64,000 nucleotides of DNA from Aliiroseovarius sp. S1123 (lineage in GTDB: Bacteria > Pseudomonadota > Alphaproteobacteria > Rhodobacterales > Rhodobacteraceae). Shown here piece after piece: positions 57,444-64,000 of this stretch. Location of the stretch: the NCBI RefSeq assembly GCF_023015885.1, contig NZ_JALKBE010000006.1, positions 124,001-188,000 on the forward strand, in the 5' to 3' direction. Under the pieces are notes generated by a model. It did no database searches and was not told the origin of the DNA. It was given only the letters and a program-made list of their open reading frames with translations. Each line of letters begins with the position of its first letter. The stretch's first letter is position 1. A program made the position numbers and the translations under genes.

Positions 57444-57797
57444 CAGGCATCCCCTTTCGGCGAGAATGTGGTCACATCCAAAACCCGGTCGCAGACCCGA
57501 TCACGTGCAGCCGCATCGTGGAAAATCCCCACGATTGCTGCGCCGCGCGCCTTAGTCTCTTCAATCAGGCACATAACCGCGAGCGATGTTCACACGCTGC
57601 TGTTCGCCACCTGAAAAGGTGGTCGGGCTGAGCGACCAGAGCCGTTCGGGAATGTTCAATGGCTCCAGAAGGGCGGCGGCCTTGTCCCGCTCGGCACCGG
57701 CGTCTTCACTCAGTGCCAGCATAGGCTCGGCCACTACGTCCAGCGTCGGCACGCGGGGCACAACGTGCAGGAATTGGCTGACATAGCCCAGCGCAGT
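57443..57797 (-). pseudogene. phnL: phnL pseudogene, 3' part with internal deletion
   Basis: Remnant of the C-P lyase ATP-binding subunit gene. From the junction at about 57797 one frame encodes [20 protein letters not shown] and, further on, [18 protein letters not shown], the ABC signature of PhnL. It then ends at a TGA (57561-57563). The final part, [20 protein letters not shown], is in another frame and runs to the TGA overlapping the phnN start. The missing piece holds the Walker B segment (about 25 residues). The 5' third of phnL, including Walker A, is replaced by phnC sequence. Confidence 0.85.
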
Positions 57798-58042
57798 GCA
57801 CCGCTTAGGCGCGTGATGTTCTTGTTCTTGTTCTGGAACAGGATCTGGCCTTCGGTGGGATCAGCCAGCCGATTGACCATCCGAAGCAGCGTTGATTTGC
57901 CCGCGCCAGAGGCGCCGATGATGCCGAACATGCAGGGGCGCTCGACCGAAATGGTCACGTTGTCCACCGCGCGCTTGTCGCCAAAAGCTTTGGTCAGGTT
58001 TGTAATCTGCAGCACTTCGCCCCCTTCGTTTCGAGGGGGCAT
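57797..58042 (-). pseudogene. phnC: phnC pseudogene, 5' part fused to phnL
   Basis: The first 80 or so codons of the phosphonate ABC transporter ATPase gene. They encode [20 protein letters not shown], Walker [12 protein letters not shown] and [19 protein letters not shown], where AAGAAC is repeated three times and has probably added two residues. Homology stops at SGALR (about 57797) and the DNA continues directly into phnL in a different frame. A single deletion between phnC and phnL, removing everything that lay between, explains this best. Confidence 0.85.
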
Positions 58043-58204
58043 TTAACAACAGCCATGTGTCGGCAATACAAAACTTCTGTAACGCAGCATCGCCGCGAAG
58101 GATTGCGAGCCTGCTTATAATCAGAGCGACGGTTTGCACATTTTCTAAGAAATATCGGTCGAAGGCAGCGGCGATGACAGTCGGGTCGCTGGCGTTCTGC
58201 CTTC

Positions 58205-58241
58205 TGCACACTTGATCGAAAACCCGTCTGGATGCACACTT
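58205..58241 (+). promoter_or_regulatory. Direct repeat upstream of the desaturase gene
   Basis: TGCACACTT occurs at 58205-58213 and 58233-58241, 28 bases apart (about 2.5 turns), ending 39 bases before the desaturase ATG. It may be a tandem binding site. The remaining 160 bases towards phnC show nothing I can name. Confidence 0.3.
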
Positions 58242-58280
58242 AAAGGGAAATACCCAGAAAAAACAAAGCTGGGAGGGGAT

Positions 58281-59288
58281 ATGTCAGAAGCTCCAATCAC
58301 ACTCCATTCGGTCGCGCGCAGCTATGCCACAGCCGATGACACGCGTGCATGGTGGGAGCTTGGGATTAGCCTTGGGGTTTATGTCACGGCCCTGGTTCTT
58401 GCCCTGTCGACGATCGGCACATGGTGGCTGATGGTGCTCTTCATGGTCCTTGCGGCCGCGATGGGGCTGAGGATCTACATGATCCAGCACGACTGCTTGC
58501 ATCGCGCCTTTTTCTCCAGCCGGCGCATGAATGACGTTGTTGGAACATTGCTGTCCCCCATTGCGATGACGCCCTATCAGGCCACCCGTTATAAGCACAA
58601 TTTACATCATCGCTATGTTGCCGATCTGAACCGGCGCGACGCGTTTGAAATCGACGTGATGACATTGGCGGAGTGGAACAAGGCCAGTCCGGGACAACGG
58701 CTCTATTACCGCGTTTACCGCAGTCCGTTCATCCTTATCGCGATCGGACCGTTCATCCTCTACGCCATCCTGCGCCGGATGCCGCTTTATGGCTTCAAAA
58801 CCGGGGTCTGGGATCTGGTTCTGCACAATCTTCTTTTGGCTGGCTTGGGCTGTTCCATCTGGGCCTATGCGGGCTGGCCCGGCATCTGGGTCTGGATCGG
58901 GTCAATTTATATTGCGTGCACATTTGGCGGGCTGATCCCCTACGTGCTGCACAATTTCGAACATGTACACTGGGGCCGAAAACCCGACCTCAATTTCGAG
59001 CAGGCCGCGCTGGAGGGGTCTTCGGTTCTGGACTGGGGATGGCTGTTCAATGTGGTGACAATGGATATCGCCTATCACGATTTGCACCACCTGAACGCCA
59101 AGATCCCGGGCTATAAGATCCGAAAAGCCCACGAGGATCTGGAAGCACGCGGTTTGATTGGGTCCGAAAAAATCAGCTTCATCGAAGGGGTGAAATGCCT
59201 GCGATGGAAACTTTATGACGAAGAGCTTGGCCGGATGATCCCGTTTCCCAGCGCCGCGGGGCAAGTGTCGGTAACCGGCGTGTCGTGA
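58281..59288 (+). CDS. Fatty acid desaturase
   Basis: A 335-residue integral membrane di-iron desaturase that inserts double bonds in lipid acyl chains with oxygen. The three histidine boxes are present: HDCLHRA near residue 76, HNLHHRY near 112 and HDLHHLN near 273, with about four to six membrane helices between (LGVYVTALVLALSTIGTWWL and others). It resembles the beta-carotene hydroxylase/fatty acid desaturase superfamily members common in Roseobacters. Position and lipid target are unknown. The ATG at 58281 has GGGAGGGG. It is divergent from the decayed phn genes. Confidence 0.88.
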   Translation: MSEAPITLHSVARSYATADDTRAWWELGISLGVYVTALVLALSTIGTWWLMVLFMVLAAAMGLRIYMIQHDCLHRAFFSSRRMNDVVGTLLSPIAMTPYQATRYKHNLHHRYVADLNRRDAFEIDVMTLAEWNKASPGQRLYYRVYRSPFILIAIGPFILYAILRRMPLYGFKTGVWDLVLHNLLLAGLGCSIWAYAGWPGIWVWIGSIYIACTFGGLIPYVLHNFEHVHWGRKPDLNFEQAALEGSSVLDWGWLFNVVTMDIAYHDLHHLNAKIPGYKIRKAHEDLEARGLIGSEKISFIEGVKCLRWKLYDEELGRMIPFPSAAGQVSVTGVS

Positions 59289-59372
59289 AACTTCGCACAA
59301 GCCCGGCACCCGCATCTGCCAGCCCCAATTAGAATTGAGCCGAGCAGCCTATTGACGACAAAAGGCTCTGTC

Positions 59373-60269
59373 ATGCGACACTACTTGTTTCTCGCCGTCC
59401 TGCTTGCAGCTTGCCAAGCCAATGCGCCCCATGAACTATCGGGTTCCGGTACGACCTCTATCGAGCAAACGCCCGATGCAGTAGGTGTGAAGAACGCGGC
59501 TGCAAACGCTACAAACCTTCCAGATTGGGTACCCTCGCATTTCCGCATCAACCCGCGCTCGGTCTTTGCCCCGGAAAGCAGGGACGGAGTTATCGCTTTC
59601 TCGATCCGGCAGGGGCAATGCACACGGCATTCAGACCGCACAGGGCCAGGGGACTGCGCGACAAGAACAACGCGGTCGACGATCCAGACCGGCAAAGTCT
59701 GGGACCAGCAGGTAGAGTGGCAACTGGGCCAACAGTTCCTCTATAGCTTCGAGTTTCGGATTGATCCGTCGCTGCGTTATCGCGGCAGGGTGCGCGGAGA
59801 AGACAGCCAACTTGTTCTGGCCCGCTGGGAAAACGCCGAAGGCGGACAACCGCTATTTGACCTGAAACTCGACGCCCGACATGGCGTGACCTTCATGGGC
59901 CGCACCTGCATCACGCCCGAGCAGTTCGGCGACTGGCACCGGTTCAATTTGCGATTGCGCTGGGCCGATGACGATACCGGATTCATCGAAGCGCGCTGCG
60001 ATGGGTCCTTGCATGTCGGCGACCCGATCTTTGCCGCAAGCGGGCTGCCGATAGATCGCCCTCTGGCCTGCAGTTTCAATCGCAACTGCCCCGCGGACAA
60101 GCCGCGCGCAACCCGATTCAATATGCAGCTGGGACTAATTGCTGATCCAAACCTGCCGCCGCGCAGATCGGGGTTCGTTCCTCTCACCCAAAGCGGTGTC
60201 CAAGTACAGATGCGCCGCATTCTTGTGCGTCGCCTCTATGTCATCTTCGGGCGTAAAGACCAATTTTGA
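59373..60269 (+). CDS. Polysaccharide-lyase-like lipoprotein
   Basis: A 298-residue exported protein. The N-terminus RHYLFLAVLLAACQAN carries a lipobox (LAAC), so it should be lipid-anchored. The mature domain resembles the jelly-roll polysaccharide lyase family with heparin lyase I-like members (GVIAFSIRQGQC, then FLYSFEFRIDPS and WHRFNLRLRWADDDTGFIE), and four or more cysteines that may form disulfides in the periplasm. The catalytic residues are not certain, so it may be a carbohydrate-binding relative. The ATG at 59373 was chosen over a TTG seven codons earlier because of the signal peptide. Confidence 0.7.
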   Translation: MRHYLFLAVLLAACQANAPHELSGSGTTSIEQTPDAVGVKNAAANATNLPDWVPSHFRINPRSVFAPESRDGVIAFSIRQGQCTRHSDRTGPGDCATRTTRSTIQTGKVWDQQVEWQLGQQFLYSFEFRIDPSLRYRGRVRGEDSQLVLARWENAEGGQPLFDLKLDARHGVTFMGRTCITPEQFGDWHRFNLRLRWADDDTGFIEARCDGSLHVGDPIFAASGLPIDRPLACSFNRNCPADKPRATRFNMQLGLIADPNLPPRRSGFVPLTQSGVQVQMRRILVRRLYVIFGRKDQF

Positions 60270-60316
60270 TATTTAATGACGTTGGGACTCAAGCGAGTAC
60301 TTATACTGTATGGAAA

Positions 60317-60391
60317 TGGTGCCCGGGGGCGGAATCGAACCACCGACACGAGGATTTTCAATCCACTGCTCTACCCCTGAGCTACCCGGGC
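60317..60391 (-). tRNA. tRNA-Phe (GAA)
   Basis: The minus strand folds into a full tRNA. Acceptor stem GCCCGGG/CCCGGGC, D arm GCTC/GAGC with a short loop, anticodon loop TTGAAAA giving anticodon GAA, and T arm with GGTTCGATTCC. Discriminator A and an encoded CCA end it (60317-60319). The anticodon stem GTGGA/TCCTC has a T-T mismatch at its second pair. Nothing else lies between it and the lyase-like gene. Confidence 0.96.
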
Positions 60392-60481
60392 ATGGGTGAA
60401 CGTTTCATCGTTCGGGTGGGCGGGTTTTAGACGCGGGGTGCGGCGGTGTCCAGAGGGAAAAGACGGTTTTTCGAAGGTTTT

Positions 60482-60676
60482 TCAGTGCGGCTTCAAAGTT
60501 TCGTACGGAAGGGCCTGAGACATGGCTTCGGCGGCCTCGTCAAGATCTTCGGGACTGTCTGCCGGGACGGCATAGGATCCGTTCAGCCAGCGGCCCAGAT
60601 CAACGTCTGCACAACGGCGCGAGCAGAAGGGGCGGTATTTGGGGTCGGTGTCTTTTTCACAGATCGGACAAGGCAT
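60482..60676 (-). CDS. yacG: DNA gyrase inhibitor YacG (zinc-binding)
   Basis: A 64-residue zinc protein that in E. coli binds GyrB and inhibits gyrase. The four zinc ligands are Cys in CPICEKD and FCSRRC (C-x2-C-x11-C-x3-C), followed by the family motif [16 protein letters not shown]. The tail is acidic. Start overlaps the stop of the RNase E/G gene by one base (TAATG), which couples translation. The order maf - RNase - yacG is conserved in alphaproteobacteria. Confidence 0.92.
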   Translation of the reverse strand: MPCPICEKDTDPKYRPFCSRRCADVDLGRWLNGSYAVPADSPEDLDEAAEAMSQALPYETLKPH

Positions 60677-61713
60677 TAGCGGGCCTCCAGACAGCGCGAC
60701 AGGGGCAGGCGTTCGCGTTTGCGTTGCAGCTCGAATAGGCCCAGCTGGGTCCAGCCGACCATGGCGGTTTCGATACCCTCGGCTTTCAGAGCAGAGCGCA
60801 GGACCTGTTCTAATTGGCGGCGATCTTTCTTGGGGCAGGGGGCAAAATCAACGACGATCTGGCCGCCCAACCCCCGGCTTCTCAATGCGGCGGGCAGGGC
60901 ACGGGCTGCGGCAATGTTGGCCTTCAGACCCGCCGCCGGGCTGGTGTCTCCGCCTGTGTTGACGTCCACGGCCACAAGCGCGCGCGTGGGTTCAACAAAC
61001 ATCGAGGCGCCACCGGGTAGGCGCACAAACGAGCCACGGGCCGCGTCGATCATCTCGTGCACGTTGTGACGGTCGAATGCGCCCTCAGCGGCGTCAAGCT
61101 GATCCGGCTCAGGCCATTCGCGCCAAGCAAGTTCGTGTGGGTCGGGTCCGTCGACCAGAAGCTCGGCGTCGCCGTCAGAATCAGCCAGCACCGCGCGGCT
61201 GAGGTCCAGCATTGCGGCAATGTCGGCGGCGACATCATCGTCCGAGCCATTTTCGGCGACCGAACGAATGATCAGGCCTTCTTCGGCGTCGCCCATGACT
61301 TCATGCGCGATTTCCAGCAGACGCACACGGGCCTCGTCATCGCGAATCGCGCGGCTGACATTGATGCCAGGCGCGCCGGGGGTGACGATGGCATAGCGGC
61401 TTTTAAAGAGAACTTTTTGCGTGACCGGAACAGCCTTGCCGTCTTCGCCAAAGCCCGTGACCTGCACCAGAATGCGTTCGCCTGGCTTTAGACCCTTGCC
61501 TTGACGCAGGAAGCCCGTCTGTCCGTCGGGAAGACGCAGCATCATGCCGCCTTGGCCCTTCAGCGGGCGGTCGCAAATAGCGCGGAAGATGGCGCCCGGC
61601 AGCACGACGCCCTCGGGCGGTTCGACCAGCAGATCGGTCAGCGCCCCGTCGGTGATTTGCGCCGCGGTCATGCGGCCCTTGTAGGTATCAAGCGCAATCA
61701 CGCTGCCCTTCAT
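60676..61713 (-). CDS. Ribonuclease E/G family protein (short form)
   Basis: Endoribonuclease that cuts single-stranded, AU-rich RNA. At 345 residues it is shorter than RNase G (489). Present: the N-terminal RNase H/S1-like part ([20 protein letters not shown], a degenerate sensor) and the catalytic DNase I-like part, with the magnesium ligands in [11 protein letters not shown] (Asp and Asn) and [11 protein letters not shown] (Asp). Absent: the zinc-link cysteines and the C-terminal scaffold. The start at 61713 overlaps the maf stop (ATGA). A full RNase E is presumably encoded elsewhere; this shorter paralogue is a regular neighbour of maf and yacG. Confidence 0.88.
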   Translation of the reverse strand: MKGSVIALDTYKGRMTAAQITDGALTDLLVEPPEGVVLPGAIFRAICDRPLKGQGGMMLRLPDGQTGFLRQGKGLKPGERILVQVTGFGEDGKAVPVTQKVLFKSRYAIVTPGAPGINVSRAIRDDEARVRLLEIAHEVMGDAEEGLIIRSVAENGSDDDVAADIAAMLDLSRAVLADSDGDAELLVDGPDPHELAWREWPEPDQLDAAEGAFDRHNVHEMIDAARGSFVRLPGGASMFVEPTRALVAVDVNTGGDTSPAAGLKANIAAARALPAALRSRGLGGQIVVDFAPCPKKDRRQLEQVLRSALKAEGIETAMVGWTQLGLFELQRKRERLPLSRCLEAR

Positions 61714-62297
61714 GTCTCTGCTCCGTATAGGGGGAAGCCTGCGGCCTGAAGTAGCCCCGCGGTTTCCGCAACGGGCAGCCCGACAACGGCGGTATAGCTG
61801 CCCTGAATCCATGGGATGAACGCGCCTGCGGGGCCTTGGATGGCGTAACCGCCCGCTTTGCCCTGCCAGTCGCCGGTGGCCAGATAGCCATTCAGCTCTT
61901 CATTTGACAGGCGTTTCATTTTGACATCCGTGACCACATCGCGGGCCCAGGTGCCGGTGGCATTGCGCACCACGACCGAGGTGATGACCCGGTGACGGCG
62001 CCCAGACAGGGCCAGAAGGAACTCGGCGGCCTGGGCTGCATCTTCGGGCTTGCCCATGATGCGGCGGCCCAGCGCGACGGTGGTGTCGGCGCAGAGCACA
62101 ACCTCGTCCGCAGCGACAGACATCGCGGCAGCTTTCGAGGCCGCAATCCGGCGGCAATAGTTCAATGGAAGCTCGCCCTTTTTGGGCGTCTCATCCACAT
62201 CCGGCGGGCGGATGTCGTCAGCAACAAGGCCGAGCTGCCCCAGCAACTCGGCCCGTCTTGGGCTGCCAGAGCCCAGAATCAGTTTAAGACGCGTCAT
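61710..62297 (-). CDS. maf: Maf-like nucleotide pyrophosphatase
   Basis: A 195-residue house-cleaning enzyme that hydrolyses non-canonical or surplus nucleoside triphosphates to monophosphates. The N-terminal [12 protein letters not shown] is the classic Maf motif; the conserved Asp follows in ADTTVAL near residue 72, and [18 protein letters not shown] near 147 completes the site. The KAGGYAIQG form is typical of Maf proteins that act on dTTP/UTP, but specificity is not certain. It lies between infA and the RNase E/G gene in one transcript. Confidence 0.92.
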   Translation of the reverse strand: MTRLKLILGSGSPRRAELLGQLGLVADDIRPPDVDETPKKGELPLNYCRRIAASKAAAMSVAADEVVLCADTTVALGRRIMGKPEDAAQAAEFLLALSGRRHRVITSVVVRNATGTWARDVVTDVKMKRLSNEELNGYLATGDWQGKAGGYAIQGPAGAFIPWIQGSYTAVVGLPVAETAGLLQAAGFPLYGAET

Positions 62298-62309
62298 GCG
62301 CGACGGCGC

Positions 62310-62528
62310 TTACTTGAAGCGATAGTTGATCCGACCTTTGGTCAGATCATAGGGGGTCATTTCGACCTGCACCTTGTCGCCAGCCAGAACGCGGATGCGG
62401 TTCTTGCGCATCTTACCTGCCGTGTGAGCGATGATCGTATGGCCGTTCTCTAGCTCGACCAGAAATGTCGCGTTCGGCAGGAGTTCCTTAACGACACCGG
62501 GAAATTCGAGCAGTTCTTCCTTGGCCAT
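62310..62528 (-). CDS. infA: Translation initiation factor IF-1
   Basis: A 72-residue S1-like OB-fold protein that binds the 30S A site during initiation. Its sequence is almost textbook: [40 protein letters not shown] and [15 protein letters not shown]. The ATG at 62528 has GGAGTG in front; the frame opens eight codons earlier. It begins the infA - maf - RNase - yacG transcript, with 122 bases upstream to the phosphatase gene that hold its promoter but no motif I can name. Confidence 0.97.
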   Translation of the reverse strand: MAKEELLEFPGVVKELLPNATFLVELENGHTIIAHTAGKMRKNRIRVLAGDKVQVEMTPYDLTKGRINYRFK

Positions 62529-62650
62529 GTTCACTCCTGTATTTTCACCCACCCATCGTGGGCGCCTACTAAATGGGGGGAAACGTCCCGGTTTTCAAGG
62601 GAATTCGGCAGGGAAGCCAGATTTGCTGCCTACGTCATGCGTCGTCGGCG

Positions 62651-63121
62651 TCACGCCGAAGAGTCATCCTTTGTCGGAGTGCCAAACCGTTCGATGATCC
62701 GGTCGCGAATCTGATCCCGCGCTTGCCGGTAATTCATCAGCTTTTCGTCACGTCGTGTGCCTAGACCAGTAGGGTCAAGGATGGGCCAGTATTCCACGTC
62801 CAGATGGAACACGCGCGTCAATTCCAACGCACGGCGTTGGCTTGCAGGGGACAATGCGATGATCAGGTCAAAGCTGGACAGGTCGTCGCCCCATTCTTCC
62901 ATCTGGTCAAAGCTGCGTACCCGGTGGCCGGACAGCTGGATCCCCAACTCTTCGCACACCGCGACAGAAAACCCGTCGATATCGAGCTCGCTGTGTACGC
63001 CAGCAGATTGCACATAGATGTCATGGCCGTAAAACGCCTTCATCATCCCTTCGGCCATCGGTGACCGCACAGAATTGTGGTCACAGCAAAACAGCACGGA
63101 CTGAGGACGTTCACCGCTCAA
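62651..63121 (-). CDS. Low-molecular-weight protein tyrosine phosphatase family protein
   Basis: A 156-residue protein with the phosphatase P-loop CCDHNSVRSPMAEG (C-x5-R-S, nucleophile Cys at about residue 13) and the distal Asp in the DPTG loop near 116. ArsC-type arsenate reductases share this fold, but their extra cysteine pair is missing, so a phosphatase is more likely. The start is TTG at 63121, 12 bases after GGGGG, in line with the UPF0262 stop just 2 bases upstream. Conserved in the hisD - UPF0262 - phosphatase - infA order of alphaproteobacteria. Target protein unknown. Confidence 0.85.
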   Translation of the reverse strand: MSGERPQSVLFCCDHNSVRSPMAEGMMKAFYGHDIYVQSAGVHSELDIDGFSVAVCEELGIQLSGHRVRSFDQMEEWGDDLSSFDLIIALSPASQRRALELTRVFHLDVEYWPILDPTGLGTRRDEKLMNYRQARDQIRDRIIERFGTPTKDDSSA

Positions 63122-63123
63122 GC

Positions 63124-63606
63124 TTACCCCCAGTGCAACACGCAGATCAGGGTGAACAGGCGGCGGGCGGTGTCGATGTCGATGTCTGCCTTGCCCTCAA
63201 GACGTTCCTGCAACACGCGCGCACCTTCATTGTGAATGCCGCGCCGCGCCATGTCGATGGCTTCGATCTGGCTGGGAGGCAGCTTTTTCACGGCGTCGAA
63301 ATAGCTTTCGCAGATCGCGAAGTAATCCTTCACAACCTGACGGAACGGGCCAAGCGACAGGTGGAACTCGCCTGCCGGATCGCCGGCTTCGGTTTTGGCG
63401 TCGACCACCAGGCGCTTTTCGCGGATCGCCAAGGCCAGATGATAAGGGCCATCAGGTACAGGCTGGTCGCTGCGCGGGGCCAGATCAAAGCTGTTGTCTT
63501 CCAACAGATCGAAGATCGCCACTTTGCGCTCCTGCTCGATTTCGGGCGTGGGGGCGGCAAGGCCGGTGTCGTCTATGTCGATATGGGTGATACGGTTCGT
63601 GGTCAT
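63124..63606 (-). CDS. UPF0262 family protein
   Basis: A 160-residue conserved protein of unknown function, restricted as far as I know to alphaproteobacteria. It starts TTNRITHIDIDDTGLAAPTP and has the typical FHLSLGPFRQVVKDYFAICE segment near residue 82 and ARRGIHNEGARVLQERLEGK near 118, ending FTLICVLHWG. Mixed alpha/beta, no signal peptide or membrane helix. It lies between hisD and the phosphatase gene and is probably transcribed with hisD. The start at 63606 is 17 bases from the hisD stop. Confidence 0.9.
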   Translation of the reverse strand: MTTNRITHIDIDDTGLAAPTPEIEQERKVAIFDLLEDNSFDLAPRSDQPVPDGPYHLALAIREKRLVVDAKTEAGDPAGEFHLSLGPFRQVVKDYFAICESYFDAVKKLPPSQIEAIDMARRGIHNEGARVLQERLEGKADIDIDTARRLFTLICVLHWG

Positions 63607-63622
63607 TGGCACTATCTGAGGG

Positions 63623-64000
63623 TCAATCGTTAAGGGCGTCAAGCCTTGCGCGCACGGATAGGCCATGGGCTTCAAGACTTTCGGAAATGGCGAGGGTTTC
63701 GGCGGCGGGGCCGATGGCCGCGAGCGCACCGGGGGTCATCCGCGCCAAGGTGGTACGTTTCAGGAAGTCCATCACCGACAGACCCGAGCTGAAGCGGGCC
63801 GACCGCGCGGTGGGCAGCACGTGGTTTGGACCGCCAACATAGTCGCCGATGGCCTCGGGTGTGAACTGTCCAAGGAAGATGGCACCGGCGTGGACGCATT
63901 TGTCCGACAGCGCTTCGGGATCAGCGACACACAGCTCGAGGTGCTCGGGCGCGATGCGGTTGGACAGCGCTGCGGCCTCGTCCAGATCAGGCACGGTGAT
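63623..64000 (-). CDS. hisD: Histidinol dehydrogenase, C-terminal part (cut by window edge)
   Basis: The last 125 residues of the zinc enzyme that performs the two final steps of histidine synthesis, histidinol to histidine. The visible part holds RIAPEHLEL with the conserved His, YVGGPNHVLPTARSARF and SGLSVMDFLKRTTL. All are strongly conserved at the C-terminus of HisD (about 435 residues). The 5' part lies beyond base 64000. It heads the conserved block hisD - UPF0262 - phosphatase. Confidence 0.95.
   Translation of the reverse strand: MTVPDLDEAAALSNRIAPEHLELCVADPEALSDKCVHAGAIFLGQFTPEAIGDYVGGPNHVLPTARSARFSSGLSVMDFLKRTTLARMTPGALAAIGPAAETLAISESLEAHGLSVRARLDALND

Noticed and set aside
58170-58190. 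Possible PhoB box (minus strand CTGTCAT, then GCTGCC) before phnC
   Set aside because: The second half-site is off by one base from the 11-base period and poorly matched; not reliable, although a phn operon would be expected to have one.
62651-63121. Reading the phosphatase gene as an ArsC-type arsenate reductase
   Set aside because: The P-loop is shared but the resolving cysteine pair of arsenate reductases is absent and there are no ars genes nearby.
1-64000. Search for CRISPR arrays, insertion sequences, integrases, att sites and prophage genes
   Set aside because: No regularly spaced repeats, transposase or integrase motifs were seen; the only tRNA gene has no repeated 3' end nearby.

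Overview
The window looks like chromosomal DNA of a marine alphaproteobacterium of the Rhodobacteraceae (Roseobacter group). The reasons are the high-GC codon use, the order hisD - UPF0262 - low-molecular-weight phosphatase - infA - maf - RNase E/G - yacG, a MipZ division ATPase, the ffh - chorismate mutase - rpsP - rimM block, and alphaproteobacterial spermidine synthesis through carboxyspermidine. Genus and species cannot be read from the sequence. Apart from one AT-rich small gene near 7.7 kb there is no sign of a prophage, integrase, transposase or CRISPR array. Genes are tightly packed, often with ATGA or TAATG overlaps.

Layout. 0-8 kb: a DUF599 membrane protein, the glycolate oxidase operon glcDEF, a secreted trypsin-like protease, an Hsp20 chaperone behind a heat-shock-like promoter, and a riboflavin transporter gene (ribN) under a clear FMN riboswitch. 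8-15 kb: a large secreted phytase-like protein, a globin, a succinate-semialdehyde dehydrogenase, a P1-family peptidase and a short-chain dehydrogenase. 15-21.5 kb: a coupled operon of two peptide-type ABC permeases, a double ATPase, an aldehyde dehydrogenase, a thioesterase and a YcaQ-type DNA glycosylase, with no binding protein. 21.5-25 kb: mipZ, a tandem Lin0512 pair and a protease-like/RimK fusion.

25-34 kb: the translation block rpmE, rplS, trmD, rimM, rpsP, chorismate mutase, ffh. It is interrupted by a TetR/oxidoreductase pair with three operator copies, an MscS channel and a kinase-like gene, and it carries bluB (lower ligand of vitamin B12) and an unlisted 49-residue membrane peptide. 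34-46.9 kb: a universal stress protein, several small secreted proteins, an ABC exporter, an acyl-CoA synthetase, a Ca2+-type P-ATPase and PEP synthase. 46.9-52.1 kb: the polyamine operon speA, carboxyspermidine dehydrogenase, nspC, speB (arginine to agmatine to putrescine to spermidine). 52.4-55.3 kb: sugar genes (lyxose/mannose isomerase, fructokinase, GAPDH) with three copies of a LacI-type operator.

55.4-58.0 kb holds what I consider the most informative region: the remains of a phosphonate (C-P lyase) locus. phnM is frameshifted and has lost its middle, and phnC and phnL are fused into one broken remnant with the genes between them gone. phnN and the phosphonate-associated 2H-phosphoesterase-like gene are still intact. 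58-64 kb: a fatty acid desaturase, a polysaccharide-lyase-like lipoprotein, tRNA-Phe, and the conserved yacG to hisD block, with hisD cut by the window edge.

I found no convincing wholly new system. The best leads are the decayed phn locus with its two retained genes, the paired Lin0512 proteins, and several self-consistent operator families (TetR, LacI and perfect palindromes) that can be tested directly.
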